Below are positions 1-9,054 of a DNA stretch of 64,000 bases, piece by piece (within the stretch, counting starts at the first letter, position 1; every line of letters starts with the position of its first letter). The notes under the pieces were generated by a model. That model was not told the DNA's origin. It saw only the letters and a list, made by a program, of their open reading frames with translations, and did not search any database. The stretch spans positions 95,267 to 159,266 of the forward strand of contig PHDB01000003.1 of assembly GCA_002842495.1 (NCBI GenBank), read 5' to 3'. This stretch comes from Bacteroidetes bacterium HGW-Bacteroidetes-6. GTDB taxonomy: Bacteria; Bacteroidota; Bacteroidia; Bacteroidales; DTU049. Made by a program: the position numbers and the translations under genes.

Positions 1-1250
1 TGCTTATCAGCAGGCTCATCGAAGGTCGAAGCAACCACTTCGGCTCGCACACTACGCTGCATATCGGTAACTTCTTCGGGGCGTTCATCGATAAGCAATA
101 TAATAAGGTATGCTTCGGGATGATTATAAGCAATGGCATTTGCCAATTCTTTCAGGATAACTGTTTTTCCGGTTTTGGGCTGGGCTACAATGAGCCCACG
201 CTGACCTTTTCCAATAGGTGAAAACAAGTCGATTACCCTACTGGTAAGTGTTTCATCAGGATGACCGGTCAGCTTGAATTTAGTAATGGGGAAAAGCGGT
301 GTAAGAAAGTCGAATGGAACACGGTCGCGAACTTTATCTGCTTCGAGACCATTTATTTTTTCAATTCGCACCGTTGTAAAATACTTTTCGCCTTCGCGTG
401 GGGGACGAATACTGCACTGAACCGTATCTCCGGTTTTCAGACCAAACATTTTTACCTGATTCTGACTTACAAAAATGTCGTCGGGCGAGTTAAGATAATT
501 GAAATCGGACGAACGAAGAAACCCAAAGCCTTCGTTTACCAGCTCCAAAACACCTTCGGCCGAAACCACGCCATCAAGGTCGGTGTAGGGTAATGGTTGT
601 TTTTCGGCTCTCTGATTCTGTTGGTTTTGATGTACCGGACGTTCGTGTTGATTTCGTTCACGATTTTCAACAACAGGCTTCTCTGTTACAACTTCAGGGG
701 CAGCCACAACTGGATCAGGGGTTTCGTCAATAGGATCGAGAGGCAACAACAATTCATCTTGCGGCAGCTTTTCAGTTAGCGGCTGGCGATCACGATTTTT
801 ATTCACCGGCAAAAAATCGTTGCGATGCCAGTCTTTGTTCTTCTTTTTAAAAGTGAAATCGTTTTTACCAAAATCTTTCTTGAATTTATTTGAAATCGGT
901 GGTTCGTTTCGCTCTTCATTTTTATCTTCTGTGGAAACTGATTCCGTTCTAACAACCACTTCGGGTTTTTCTTCCAAAACTACAGCAGCAGTATCTTCTG
1001 GCTTAACTTTACCATTTCCCGTATATACTTTTTCAGCCACAACACGGCGACGCTTTTTGTTTTGATTTTCTTCTGATTCAACTTTTACAGAAGGAGTATA
1101 ATCTTTAGGCTTCAATTCGTCGAATGCTGCTTCTATTAATTCAATAATCTCAGGTTTACGCATGGTTGAGAAACCTTTGAGATTCATTTTTGTAGCAAAT
1201 GCACGCAATTCGGGCAGAAGCATTTTGCTCAGATCTGGTTTTTCCTGCAT
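1..1250 (-). CDS. rho: Transcription termination factor Rho (5' part; 3' end beyond window)
   Basis: RNA-dependent hexameric helicase/ATPase that ends transcription at untranslated RNA. Reading down from the ATG at 1250, about 416 codons are visible without interruption. Order: an N-terminal helical Rho_N segment (residues ~1-50), a long Lys/Glu/Asn/Arg-rich low-complexity segment (~50-215), the cold-shock-like RNA-binding domain (~217-290), then the ATPase domain with Walker A GQPKTGKT-like sequence AQPKTGKT (near bases 161-190) and Walker B region LIILLIDERPEEVTD. The frame runs off the window inside EPADK. The insertion between Rho_N and the RNA-binding domain is typical of Bacteroidota Rho; in Bacteroides thetaiotaomicron such a disordered region is known to drive condensate formation. 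Monocistronic on visible evidence, with its own -7 box at 1328-1335. Identity is very sure; the function of the insertion here is inferred. Confidence 0.97.
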   Translation of the reverse strand, partial: MQEKPDLSKMLLPELRAFATKMNLKGFSTMRKPEIIELIEAAFDELKPKDYTPSVKVESEENQNKKRRRVVAEKVYTGNGKVKPEDTAAVVLEEKPEVVVRTESVSTEDKNEERNEPPISNKFKKDFGKNDFTFKKKNKDWHRNDFLPVNKNRDRQPLTEKLPQDELLLPLDPIDETPDPVVAAPEVVTEKPVVENRERNQHERPVHQNQQNQRAEKQPLPYTDLDGVVSAEGVLELVNEGFGFLRSSDFNYLNSPDDIFVSQNQVKMFGLKTGDTVQCSIRPPREGEKYFTTVRIEKINGLEADKVRDRVPFDFLTPLFPITKFKLTGHPDETLTSRVIDLFSPIGKGQRGLIVAQPKTGKTVILKELANAIAYNHPEAYLIILLIDERPEEVTDMQRSVRAEVVASTFDEPADK

Positions 1251-1327
1251 TATAGGATAGGGTTACAATATAACAAGTTGTAAAAATAGGCTTGGGGAAA
1301 GCGCAAGAATTTACGCTAATGAGAAAA

Positions 1328-1335
1328 CAAAGATA
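1328..1335 (-). promoter_or_regulatory. Candidate -7 box (TATCTTTG) for rho
   Basis: The minus strand reads TATCTTTG, a full match to the Bacteroidota TAnnTTTG element, about 78 bases before the rho ATG. No TTTG sits at the usual 19-base spacing (a TTTG lies only 10 bases away), so the -33 part is unsupported. Confidence 0.45.
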
Positions 1336-1419
1336 CAACTTTTTTCAAACTAACTGTTTCCTGCAAATATTTTTCAATTTTAGGACTGGTATGCTCCTAT
1401 AGCATTGCCACAAAAAGCA

Positions 1420-2718
1420 TTACTCAACTATTTCGCACTCCAAATCGAAAAGGCCTGCCGAAACAACTTTTACATTCACAATCATTCCCGGAAAAATTTG
1501 TTTTCCTGAAGCAGGCAAAAACCGAACAATATTATCAATTTCTGGTGCATCGGCTGCTGTCCGTCCAACAAAGATCTGATCCTCTGCATCATAATGATCA
1601 ACAATCGCCTGCATTTCAGTTCCTACCATTTTTTCATTTCGTTCAACCGAAAATTCTTCATGAATTCTGAGTAAATCGCTCATTCTTTTCATCTTTGTGC
1701 GATGCGGTATATCGTCTTTCAATACAAATGCAGGTGTATCCTCTTCGGGCGAATAGGCAAACACTCCAAACCGTTCGAATTTCATTCTTTTCACAAACTC
1801 GTACAGTTCAAAAAACTGACTTACGGTCTCGCCCGGATAACCAACGATAAATGTACTGCGAATTGATACTGACGGAATACGTTTACGAAGTTTTGTAATG
1901 AGTTTTTCGGTTTCAACACTATCAATCCCCCGTTTCATACTTTGTAAAATCGGTGAACTAAAATGTTGCAGTGGAATATCGACGTATTTCACAATTTTCG
2001 GATTCGAGGCCATTTCATCGATCAATTCATCCGGGAAACCTGCAGGATATGTGTACATCAAACGAATCCATTCAATCCCTTCAATTTCGGACAGGTTATT
2101 TAGCAACGGTGCAATTCGTTTTTCTCCATATAAATCGAGGCCATACGAAACGGTATCCTGTGCAATTACAATGAGCTCCTTGACGCCTTTTGCAGCCAAT
2201 TGTTTGGCTTCGGCAATCAACAAATCCATCTCTACCGATATCTGCTTGCCGCGGATAAGTGGTATTGCACAAAAACTACAATTACGATTACAGCCTTCCG
2301 AAATTTTCAAGTATGCGAAATGCGAAGGGGTCGACAAAATACGATCCTCCGGTTTTTGAGCATGGTTTCCTGTAATATTTTCAACGACCTTGTCATAATC
2401 GTGTACACCAAACAGATCATCAATCTCAGGGATTTCTTTCTGTAATTGATCGCGGTAGCGCTCGGCCAGGCAACCAGTTACAACAATCTTTAAATTTTCA
2501 TTCTGTTTTTTTCGCTCAATTTGGTTCAAAATCTCATTGATCGACTCTTCTTTCGCATCGTTGATGAATCCACAGGTGTTTATAACAATAATATCAGCAT
2601 CCTGATTCTCGTGTTCAACCCAAAACCCATTTTTTTGCAACGATGCCGCAAGTTTTTCGCTATCAACCATGTTTTTGGGGCAACCCATTGTAATAATCCC
2701 AACCTTTGTTTCGGCCAT
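1420..2718 (-). CDS. rimO: Ribosomal protein S12 methylthiotransferase RimO
   Basis: Radical SAM enzyme that adds a methylthio group to an aspartate of ribosomal protein S12. The 432-aa product shows the three N-terminal MTTase cysteines (C13, C49, C83), the radical SAM motif CNRNCSFC (C143, C147, C150) and a C-terminal TRAM domain ending FDLECEIVE; length is normal. The open frame extends to a TTG at 2745 that touches the ftsY stop, but the ATG at 2718 (MAETKVGIITMGC) matches family N-termini, so I place the start there. It lies 27 bases behind ftsY on the same strand and is probably co-transcribed with it. The S12-type (RimO) rather than tRNA-type (MiaB) assignment rests on the overall pattern MGCPKNMVDSE. 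Confidence 0.95.
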   Translation of the reverse strand: MAETKVGIITMGCPKNMVDSEKLAASLQKNGFWVEHENQDADIIVINTCGFINDAKEESINEILNQIERKKQNENLKIVVTGCLAERYRDQLQKEIPEIDDLFGVHDYDKVVENITGNHAQKPEDRILSTPSHFAYLKISEGCNRNCSFCAIPLIRGKQISVEMDLLIAEAKQLAAKGVKELIVIAQDTVSYGLDLYGEKRIAPLLNNLSEIEGIEWIRLMYTYPAGFPDELIDEMASNPKIVKYVDIPLQHFSSPILQSMKRGIDSVETEKLITKLRKRIPSVSIRSTFIVGYPGETVSQFFELYEFVKRMKFERFGVFAYSPEEDTPAFVLKDDIPHRTKMKRMSDLLRIHEEFSVERNEKMVGTEMQAIVDHYDAEDQIFVGRTAADAPEIDNIVRFLPASGKQIFPGMIVNVKVVSAGLFDLECEIVE

Positions 2719-2745
2719 AAGGCTATAAATTTTTTGCAATATCAA

Positions 2746-3693
2746 TTATTGCTGCTTAAATAAACTATCGACAAATTCTACTGGATCAAAAATCTGTATA
2801 TCATCTATTTTTTCACCAATTCCAATGTATTTTACCGGGATATTAAAACGGTCCGAAATCCCGATTACAACACCTCCTTTAGCCGTACCATCAAGCTTGG
2901 TAAGGGCAAGTGCATTCACATCGGTTGCTGTGGTAAATTGTTTGGCTTGCTCAAAAGCATTTTGCCCGGTCGATGCATCAAGCACTAACAAAACCTCATG
3001 CGGACCATCTGGGAAAACTTTCTGTACCACTTTTTTGATTTTCGAAAGTTCGTTCATCAGATTAATTTTGTTGTGTAAACGTCCCGCAGTGTCAATAATT
3101 AGAATATCAGCACCTTTGCTTTTTGCAACAACTGCAGCGTCGTATGCCACTGCAGCCGGATCGGCATTCATTCCTTTTTCGACAATTTCAACATCGGCAC
3201 GGGTCGCCCATACTTTTAACTGATCGACGGCAGCAGCACGAAATGTGTCGGCAGCCCCAATAATCACTTTTTTGCCCGCATTTTTGAAACGATAAGCCAG
3301 TTTACCGATAGTGGTTGTTTTGCCAACTCCATTAACGCCAACCACAAGAATAACATAAGTCGACACATCGCCGGGAGCAATGGCATCGGGCCTGCTGTTT
3401 TCCTCAAGCATTTGCGCAATTTCGTCACGCAGCAGATTGTTTAATTCCTCAACACCCACATATTTATCGCGATTAACCCGTTTTTGAATACGCTCTATCA
3501 CACGCAAAGTTGTCTCAACACCAACATCCGACGAAATAAGCGCTTCTTCCAGATTATCAAGCACGTCATCATCGATACGAGATTTTCCAACAACCGCCCT
3601 CGATAACCGGGTAAAAACATTTTCCCGTGTTTTTTTCAAGCCATCATCAAGGCTTTCTTTTTTTTCCTTGCCGAACAATCCGAACAGCGCCAT
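2746..3693 (-). CDS. ftsY: Signal recognition particle receptor FtsY
   Basis: SRP receptor GTPase that docks ribosome-nascent chain complexes at the membrane for co-translational insertion. The 315-aa protein has almost no acidic A domain (only a short amphipathic N-terminus MALFGLFGKEKK), an N domain to about residue 110, then the G domain with GVNGVGKT (119-126), DTFRAAA, DTAGRLH and TKLDGTAKGG, and ends with the typical GEKIDDIQIFDPVEFVDSLF. The short form is usual in Bacteroidota. The ATG at 3693 is supported by the conserved N-terminal amphipathic helix. It is the first gene of a probable two-gene unit with rimO. Confidence 0.97.
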   Translation of the reverse strand: MALFGLFGKEKKESLDDGLKKTRENVFTRLSRAVVGKSRIDDDVLDNLEEALISSDVGVETTLRVIERIQKRVNRDKYVGVEELNNLLRDEIAQMLEENSRPDAIAPGDVSTYVILVVGVNGVGKTTTIGKLAYRFKNAGKKVIIGAADTFRAAAVDQLKVWATRADVEIVEKGMNADPAAVAYDAAVVAKSKGADILIIDTAGRLHNKINLMNELSKIKKVVQKVFPDGPHEVLLVLDASTGQNAFEQAKQFTTATDVNALALTKLDGTAKGGVVIGISDRFNIPVKYIGIGEKIDDIQIFDPVEFVDSLFKQQ

Positions 3694-3803
3694 TAATAAT
3701 ATGCTTTGTGAATACTACTTTTCAGAGTGCAAAGGTAATCATTTTTAGGTATCTACAGCTTTAAATCATAGAAACAAAACATCCGACAGCTGCATCAACA
3801 CAA

Positions 3804-4424
3804 TTAATGCGATAGGAAATACAAACCAAAACCAGTAATCAAACCTCCGATACCAAAGAGTACTGATGATTTCACCTTTTTATTCTTTTTTGTATCTTGG
3901 AATCCCATAATATAATACTTATTCACCTTACTCTCATCAACAATACTCTCAGGAAACTTTGGTGTAAAAATAGCAATCACCCCACTATACAAAGCAGGCA
4001 CTGCCACCACATAAAACGGGTCCAGCACAAGAAAACTGCCTAGTGTTATAGCATAACACACTGGACCTACTAACCTATCGTGAGACAATGATAAAGCATC
4101 GTGGCAACCATCTACATACGACAGCATTTGATCGGGATTTAAATAATAGTCTGCTGTATCCTGCAAATAAGCCAACTCGCTGGTTCCGTTTTCGTATCGA
4201 ATTTCATAAATGTGAATACGCCTTTTCACACTGGGTTTAATCCTGCCCTGTGAATTTACTGTTCGTTGATTTTGCCTCAAGAAATAAACATAGTTCGAAT
4301 CCATCCGCATAACTTCCACATCGGAAACCACCCTTCCACTCATCATATACAACGTATCCTGAGCCAAAACAGCACCAGAGAGCAATAGTGAAACCAAAGC
4401 CGGAAGAATAAATTTGCGCAGCAT
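3804..4424 (-). CDS. Hypothetical exported membrane protein
   Basis: I do not recognise a named family. The 206-aa product starts with a signal peptide (MLRKFILPALVSLLLSGAVLA, cleavage before QDTLY). A polar domain with YxMSGRVVSDVEV and EIRYENGTSE motifs follows, resembling the small beta repeats common in Bacteroidota exported proteins. Two hydrophobic stretches lie near residues 123-155 and at the C-terminus (SSVLFGIGGLITGFGLYFLSH). The frame opens further upstream only through a TTG; the ATG at 4424 gives a proper signal sequence. A TACTTTTG -7 box with a TTG 18 bases upstream sits just before it. It is divergent from gcvP and has no partner gene, so its role is unknown. Confidence 0.75.
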   Translation of the reverse strand: MLRKFILPALVSLLLSGAVLAQDTLYMMSGRVVSDVEVMRMDSNYVYFLRQNQRTVNSQGRIKPSVKRRIHIYEIRYENGTSELAYLQDTADYYLNPDQMLSYVDGCHDALSLSHDRLVGPVCYAITLGSFLVLDPFYVVAVPALYSGVIAIFTPKFPESIVDESKVNKYYIMGFQDTKKNKKVKSSVLFGIGGLITGFGLYFLSH

Positions 4425-4436
4425 GCTATATTTTGC

Positions 4437-4466
4437 CAAAAGTACTAATAAATATCAAAACTCAAC
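4437..4466 (-). promoter_or_regulatory. Promoter of the 3804-4424 gene
   Basis: Minus-strand GTTG (4463-4466), 18 bases, then TACTTTTG (4437-4444), a full TAnnTTTG match. The start codon is 12 bases further on, giving a very short leader. Confidence 0.5.
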
Positions 4467-4491
4467 CATGTTTATGTATGCCAAAAAATGG

Positions 4492-4499
4492 TAATTTTG
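4492..4499 (+). promoter_or_regulatory. Candidate -7 box (TAATTTTG) for gcvP
   Basis: Full TAnnTTTG match 27 bases before the gcvP ATG. The -33 region reads TGTT/TTTA and is weak. Confidence 0.5.
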
Positions 4500-4526
4500 T
4501 AGTCAACAATCACAAAATTATAAAAT

Positions 4527-7397
4527 ATGATTACCAATAATTTCACTTTCAGGCATATTGGACCATCGGAAGATGAAAAAACAAAATTGCTGGAAGCCAT
4601 TGGCGTGGCATCGGGCGAAGAACTCATATCCAAAACACTGCCTGCTAGTATTATCAACCCTAATCAACTCCATTTCGGAGATGGCCTCAACGAAGCCGAA
4701 ACACAAAACCTACTTCGCGATCTGGGTGCAAAAAACAAAATGTATAAGTCGTTTATCGGAATGGGCTATTACGGCACCATATTACCCGGCGTTATTCAGC
4801 GTAATATTTTGGAAAGTCCCGGCTGGTATACATCCTATACTCCTTATCAGGCAGAGATAAGCCAAGGGCGTCTCGAAGCTCTTCTCAATTTCCAAACCGT
4901 GATTGTTGACCTTACCGGCATGCCCATTTCGAATGCATCGCTACTTGATGAAGCAACAGCTGCATCCGAAGCTATGATTATGGCTTTCAACTCACGTAAA
5001 AGGGATAAAGTAAAATCCGGCGCAAACAAATTTTTGGTTTCAACAGGGCTTTTTCCACAAAGCATTGAAGTAATTAAAACACGTGCCATTCCTCTTGGAA
5101 TTGAGGTAATAATTGCCGATTGCGATCAATTTGAATTTAACGAACTGACCTTTGGAGCCATTGTTCAATATCCAGACCAATATGGCAATATAGCCAATTA
5201 TCGCGTTCTCGCAGATAAAATTCATGAAAACGGAAGTTTACTCAGTGTTGCTGCCGATATTTTATCGCTCACCATGCTCACCCCTCCGGGTGAATGGGTA
5301 GCCGACATTGTTGTAGGCTCAACCCAGCGCTTTGGTGTTCCAATGGGTTTTGGTGGTCCTCATGCTGCTTTCCTGGCTTCGAAAGAGGAATTCGTTCGAA
5401 CCATGCCAGGTAGAATTATCGGCATTTCGAAAGACGCGTTAGGCAATCAGGCATATCGAATGACATTGCAAACACGCGAACAGCATATTAAACGCGAACG
5501 TGCTACTTCAAATATTTGTACCGCCCAAGCGTTATTAGCTATTATGGCTGGAATGTACGCTGCATATCATGGGCCAAAAGGGCTTAAAGATATTGCACGA
5601 AACATCAATATTCTGGCTGGTATTTTAAGTAAAGAATCCGAAAAATCGGGTTATATCCAACTCAACGACAATTTCTTCGACACCATTAAACTGGCTATTC
5701 CGGAAGGAGTGAATGTGAAAGAAATTGAAAAACTGGCTCTCGAAAGCAAAATGAATCTTCGCTTCATCGACGAAAATCATATTGGGATTAGTCTTGATGA
5801 AACAACTACGCTGAACGATGTAAATACCATTGCTGGTTTTTTGGCCAAAGCAGCTGGAAAAACACACACTGATTTTGCATGCAATCCCAGCGAATGTAAC
5901 CAGATTAGAACATTCCACGATATTTTCAATCGTAAAAGCGCATTTCTAACTCATGCCGCCTTTAACTCATATCACAACGAGACAGACATGATGCGCTATA
6001 TCACAAATTTGCGAAACAAAGATCTGGCTCTCGATCGTTCTATGATTCCGCTTGGCAGTTGTACCATGAAGCTGAATGCTGCAACCGAGCTATTTCATTT
6101 GAGTTGGCCCGAGTATGCCAATATACATCCATTCGTTCCTGCCAATCAAGCTGAAGGTTACATTGAACTAATAAATGACCTGGAGAAGCTACTTACTGAA
6201 ACTACAGGTTTCGACAAGATTAGTTTTCAACCGAATAGCGGTGCTGCCGGTGAATACACAGGGCTTATGGTTATCAGAGCATACCATATCAGTCGTGGCG
6301 AAGGTCATCGAAACGTGTGCCTGATTCCAAGCTCGGCACACGGCACCAATCCGGCTAGTGCAGCAATGGCAGGCATGAAAGTTGTGGTTGTTAAAGCCGA
6401 CGAAATGGGAAATATCGATGTAAACGACTTGCGCCAAAAAGCCGAAGAGCATGCATCCGATTTATCATCATTGATGATTACGTACCCTTCAACCCATGGT
6501 ATTTTCGAAGAAGCTGTTATTGAGATTATTAAAATCATTCATCAATATGGCGGACAGGTTTACATGGACGGAGCCAACATGAATGCACAGGTTGGTTTTA
6601 CCAGCCCAGGCTTCATAGGTGCCGATGTATGTCACCTCAACCTGCATAAAACATTTGCTATTCCTCACGGCGGTGGTGGACCCGGCGTTGGTCCCATAGG
6701 CGTTGCAAAACATCTATCCCCATTTCTTCCCGGGCACCCAATTGTAAAAACCGGAGGAGAACAAGCAATTTCAGCTGTAGCAGCAGCTCCGTTTGGCAGT
6801 GCCTTTGTTATTCCAATCTCTTACGCTTACATGAAGCTTATGGGAGCTGAAGGACTCAAAAAATCGACTGAGTTTTCCATAATCAACGCCAATTATCTGA
6901 TGAAAAAACTCGAACCTCATTACAACATTCTCTATAGAGGAGTTAATGGTTTTGTTGCACACGAATTCATCATCGATTGTAATCCATTCCACCGCATTGG
7001 AGTAACCGAAACCGACATTGCCAAGCGATTGATGGATTATGGTTTTCACGCGCCAACTGTTGCTTTTCCTGTCCATGGTACTTTAATGGTAGAACCTACT
7101 GAAAGTGAGCCCCTATCGGAGCTCAACCGTTTTATTGATGCATTGTTGTCAATCCGGGATGAAATAAGAGAAGTTGAAAGTGGTTCATGCGATAAAGAAA
7201 ACAATGTATTAAAAAATGCACCACACACTATCGAAATGTTAACAGCAAACGAATGGGTATATCCGTATCCTCGTGATAAAGCTGCCAAAATTGGAAAAAA
7301 TAATTTGAAATATTGGCCAACTGTTTCCCGGATTGATGATGCCTATGGTGACAGAAATATAATGTGTACCTGCGCACCTGTAGAATCTTATCAATAA
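4527..7397 (+). CDS. gcvP: Glycine dehydrogenase (decarboxylating), single-chain P-protein
   Basis: PLP-dependent P-protein of the glycine cleavage system; it decarboxylates glycine and passes the aminomethyl group to lipoyl-H-protein. At 956 aa it is the fused, single-chain form rather than the two-subunit GcvPA/GcvPB form. The N-terminal half begins FRHIGPSEDE. The C-terminal catalytic half contains the conserved HGTNPASA segment and the PLP lysine in NLHKTFAIPHGGGGPG (near residue 706), followed by the expected PYAYMK-like SYAYMKLMGAEGL. gcvT and gcvH are not in the window. A solo gene with its own promoter, followed by a large inverted repeat at 7417-7481. The start is supported by conserved N-terminal residues directly after ATG. 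Confidence 0.98.
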   Translation: MITNNFTFRHIGPSEDEKTKLLEAIGVASGEELISKTLPASIINPNQLHFGDGLNEAETQNLLRDLGAKNKMYKSFIGMGYYGTILPGVIQRNILESPGWYTSYTPYQAEISQGRLEALLNFQTVIVDLTGMPISNASLLDEATAASEAMIMAFNSRKRDKVKSGANKFLVSTGLFPQSIEVIKTRAIPLGIEVIIADCDQFEFNELTFGAIVQYPDQYGNIANYRVLADKIHENGSLLSVAADILSLTMLTPPGEWVADIVVGSTQRFGVPMGFGGPHAAFLASKEEFVRTMPGRIIGISKDALGNQAYRMTLQTREQHIKRERATSNICTAQALLAIMAGMYAAYHGPKGLKDIARNINILAGILSKESEKSGYIQLNDNFFDTIKLAIPEGVNVKEIEKLALESKMNLRFIDENHIGISLDETTTLNDVNTIAGFLAKAAGKTHTDFACNPSECNQIRTFHDIFNRKSAFLTHAAFNSYHNETDMMRYITNLRNKDLALDRSMIPLGSCTMKLNAATELFHLSWPEYANIHPFVPANQAEGYIELINDLEKLLTETTGFDKISFQPNSGAAGEYTGLMVIRAYHISRGEGHRNVCLIPSSAHGTNPASAAMAGMKVVVVKADEMGNIDVNDLRQKAEEHASDLSSLMITYPSTHGIFEEAVIEIIKIIHQYGGQVYMDGANMNAQVGFTSPGFIGADVCHLNLHKTFAIPHGGGGPGVGPIGVAKHLSPFLPGHPIVKTGGEQAISAVAAAPFGSAFVIPISYAYMKLMGAEGLKKSTEFSIINANYLMKKLEPHYNILYRGVNGFVAHEFIIDCNPFHRIGVTETDIAKRLMDYGFHAPTVAFPVHGTLMVEPTESEPLSELNRFIDALLSIRDEIREVESGSCDKENNVLKNAPHTIEMLTANEWVYPYPRDKAAKIGKNNLKYWPTVSRIDDAYGDRNIMCTCAPVESYQ

Positions 7398-7416
7398 ATC
7401 CAGATTATTGCATTCA

Positions 7417-7481
7417 TTTTCCCGACAATTCTTGCCAACGAATGGTATCAAATCACATTAAAAAGCAGGTTGTCGGGAAAA
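7417..7481. terminator. Inverted repeat after gcvP
   Basis: TTTTCCCGACAA (7417-7428) is perfectly complementary to TTGTCGGGAAAA (7470-7481), a 12-bp stem with a 41-base loop. It may act as a bidirectional terminator or mRNA 3'-end structure. The loop is longer than in the other terminators here and there is no clean T-run, so function is uncertain. Confidence 0.45.
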
Positions 7482-7524
7482 TTTGTGTTTTCATATATAA
7501 ATCCTAAAAAAATATTAATAATAA

Positions 7525-7555
7525 TTTGCATGCAACTAAAATATTTTTACTTTTG
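7525..7555 (+). promoter_or_regulatory. Perfect Bacteroidota promoter for the T9SS cargo gene
   Basis: TTTG (7525-7528), exactly 19 bases, then TACTTTTG (7548-7555). It matches TTTG-N19-TAnnTTTG in full. The start codon at 7598 leaves a leader of about 36 bases. Confidence 0.85.
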
Positions 7556-7597
7556 CCTATTGAAAACGACACAACGTTGAACTTAAAAATTTTAATC

Positions 7598-8644
7598 ATG
7601 AAAAAATTGTTTACAACCTTATCGATTACACTTCTTGTGTTTTCGTTAAGTGCACAAAATCTAATTGAGACACAAAACAGTTATGCTGTTGAAAAACAGA
7701 AAGCTGACATTTCAATCATGAGTCCTAAAGTATTTATGGATACTCTCGGATGGAATGACTTTTTGACAACCACTAGTATCTGGACACTTGGATACACTGG
7801 TGGTGGTTATGTTTTTGGAAATGGTGTTGATGGTCACACTACTTTCGCTCAGGGCTACTATAATGTAAACTCATTAACATATGGTGTTACCGGTGCCATG
7901 GTTTGGATTTCAAACATAGACATTCAATCAGCATCTGGTAGCGATGTAGTAATAAGCCTTGCTTTGATTGATGATTCTAGCAGCTATGGCCCAACAGGTG
8001 GACCTTATTTCGACATTGCCTGCCCTGGAAGCATTCTTTCAACAGCATCTTTCAACATCAATACTGTTGACACCACCTACGCTGGTGCATATGGAATTCA
8101 ATTTGTTGATTTCCCAACAACATACTACTTCGACAATCAGGACTTTGCCCTCATCTTTGATGCTTCAGCAGTTAACACTGCAGGAGACACTGTTGGTGTT
8201 CTTGCTTCTGACGAAGGTTTGAATAGTTCTATTTTTGGAGAGCAGTACACTTGGTGGCTATATCCTGCAGCAACACCATTCTGGACTCAGGCTTCCCATG
8301 TATTCACAACTGCCGGAACCCGTATGCCTGCTATTTTTGCAATTGTCGACAATGACTTTGTAAACATTGGTGAATATGGATTTTTCCAGGGACTTCAACT
8401 CACTGTTTCCCCAAACCCAACTCCTGATTATGTAAATGTTGCTTATGCAATTAATAATGAAGCAAACGTTACAATCCAAATCATTGATGCCAACGGAAAA
8501 ATTGTTGCAACTCAGGAAGATGGAACCCAAGCTGCCGGCACTTACAATTCAACATTTGACTTGAGTCAGTTTGCCAGTGGTGTTTATTACTGCTCTGTTA
8601 GCTCAGAAAGCGGACGTCTTACCAAAAAATTCATCGTTGAATAA
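7598..8644 (+). CDS. Secreted protein with type IX secretion C-terminal sorting domain
   Basis: A 348-aa exported protein. ATG 7598 gives a clean signal peptide (MKKLFTTLSITLLVFSLSAQ); the frame opens earlier at 7526, but that region holds the promoter. The middle (residues ~40-260) is Gly/Thr/Asn/aromatic-rich and looks all-beta; I do not recognise a catalytic domain. The last ~80 residues form a type A T9SS sorting domain: LTVSPNPTPDYVNV, a central IQIIDANGKIV strand, ASGVYYCSV and the C-terminal lysine-rich strand KKFIVE. The product is therefore expected to cross the outer membrane through the PorU/V/Q/Z machinery and be anchored or released at the surface. Monocistronic, with a perfect promoter and a strong terminator. 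Confidence 0.85.
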   Translation: MKKLFTTLSITLLVFSLSAQNLIETQNSYAVEKQKADISIMSPKVFMDTLGWNDFLTTTSIWTLGYTGGGYVFGNGVDGHTTFAQGYYNVNSLTYGVTGAMVWISNIDIQSASGSDVVISLALIDDSSSYGPTGGPYFDIACPGSILSTASFNINTVDTTYAGAYGIQFVDFPTTYYFDNQDFALIFDASAVNTAGDTVGVLASDEGLNSSIFGEQYTWWLYPAATPFWTQASHVFTTAGTRMPAIFAIVDNDFVNIGEYGFFQGLQLTVSPNPTPDYVNVAYAINNEANVTIQIIDANGKIVATQEDGTQAAGTYNSTFDLSQFASGVYYCSVSSESGRLTKKFIVE

Positions 8645-8665
8645 TTGGTATTTATAATTTTTTTT

Positions 8666-8695
8666 AAGGCTGCCCTTATGAGGCAGCCTTTTTTA
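8666..8695 (+). terminator. Rho-independent terminator after the T9SS cargo gene
   Basis: AAGGCTGCC (8666-8674), 7-base loop, GGCAGCCTT (8682-8690), followed by a run of T. Confidence 0.9.
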
Positions 8696-8714
8696 TTGAT
8701 CCGAAATGAGAAAC

Positions 8715-8745
8715 ATTGACTTTTGCCTTAAAATGATTATCTTTG
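8715..8745 (+). promoter_or_regulatory. Promoter of the 8767-zapA unit
   Basis: ATTG (8715-8718), 19 bases, TATCTTTG (8738-8745). The -7 box is a full match and the -33 box matches three of four. The ATG at 8767 follows after 21 bases. Confidence 0.65.
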
Positions 8746-8766
8746 CAGTTCAATTTCCCTGAGGTT

Positions 8767-9054
8767 ATGAAAGAGCTTGCTGCATTGGTTTCAAATATAG
8801 AAAATAATGTCAGAAAACTGGTTGGACAGCTCGAAAATTCCAAAAAGGAAATTGAGATTCTGAGAGAAGAGATTGTGAATCTGCGTGCAGAGACAGATGA
8901 CTTAAAACAAAGGTTGCTGAATCGCGAAATGCAGGATTTTACATTTCGGTTGGCCGAAACAGTTGAAAGCAGCTCCGATTCTCTTTCTTCCGGAAAAAAA
9001 CTGAACGAATTGATACGCGAAATAGATAAGTGTATTTTGTTGCTTGACGAATAA
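8767..9054 (+). CDS. Small coiled-coil protein upstream of zapA
   Basis: A 95-aa protein, nearly all heptad-like: after MKELAALVSNIENNVRKL it runs on through EIEILREEIVNLRAETDDLKQRL, a probable parallel coiled coil, with a polar tail. No enzyme motif. The frame opens at a TTG at 8743, but that TTG lies inside the -7 promoter box, so ATG 8767 is the start. Its stop overlaps the zapA ATG by one base (TAATG). This points to translational coupling and a division-related role: a ZapB-like partner of ZapA would fit the size and structure, but that is inference from position only. Confidence 0.75.
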   Translation: MKELAALVSNIENNVRKLVGQLENSKKEIEILREEIVNLRAETDDLKQRLLNREMQDFTFRLAETVESSSDSLSSGKKLNELIREIDKCILLLDE

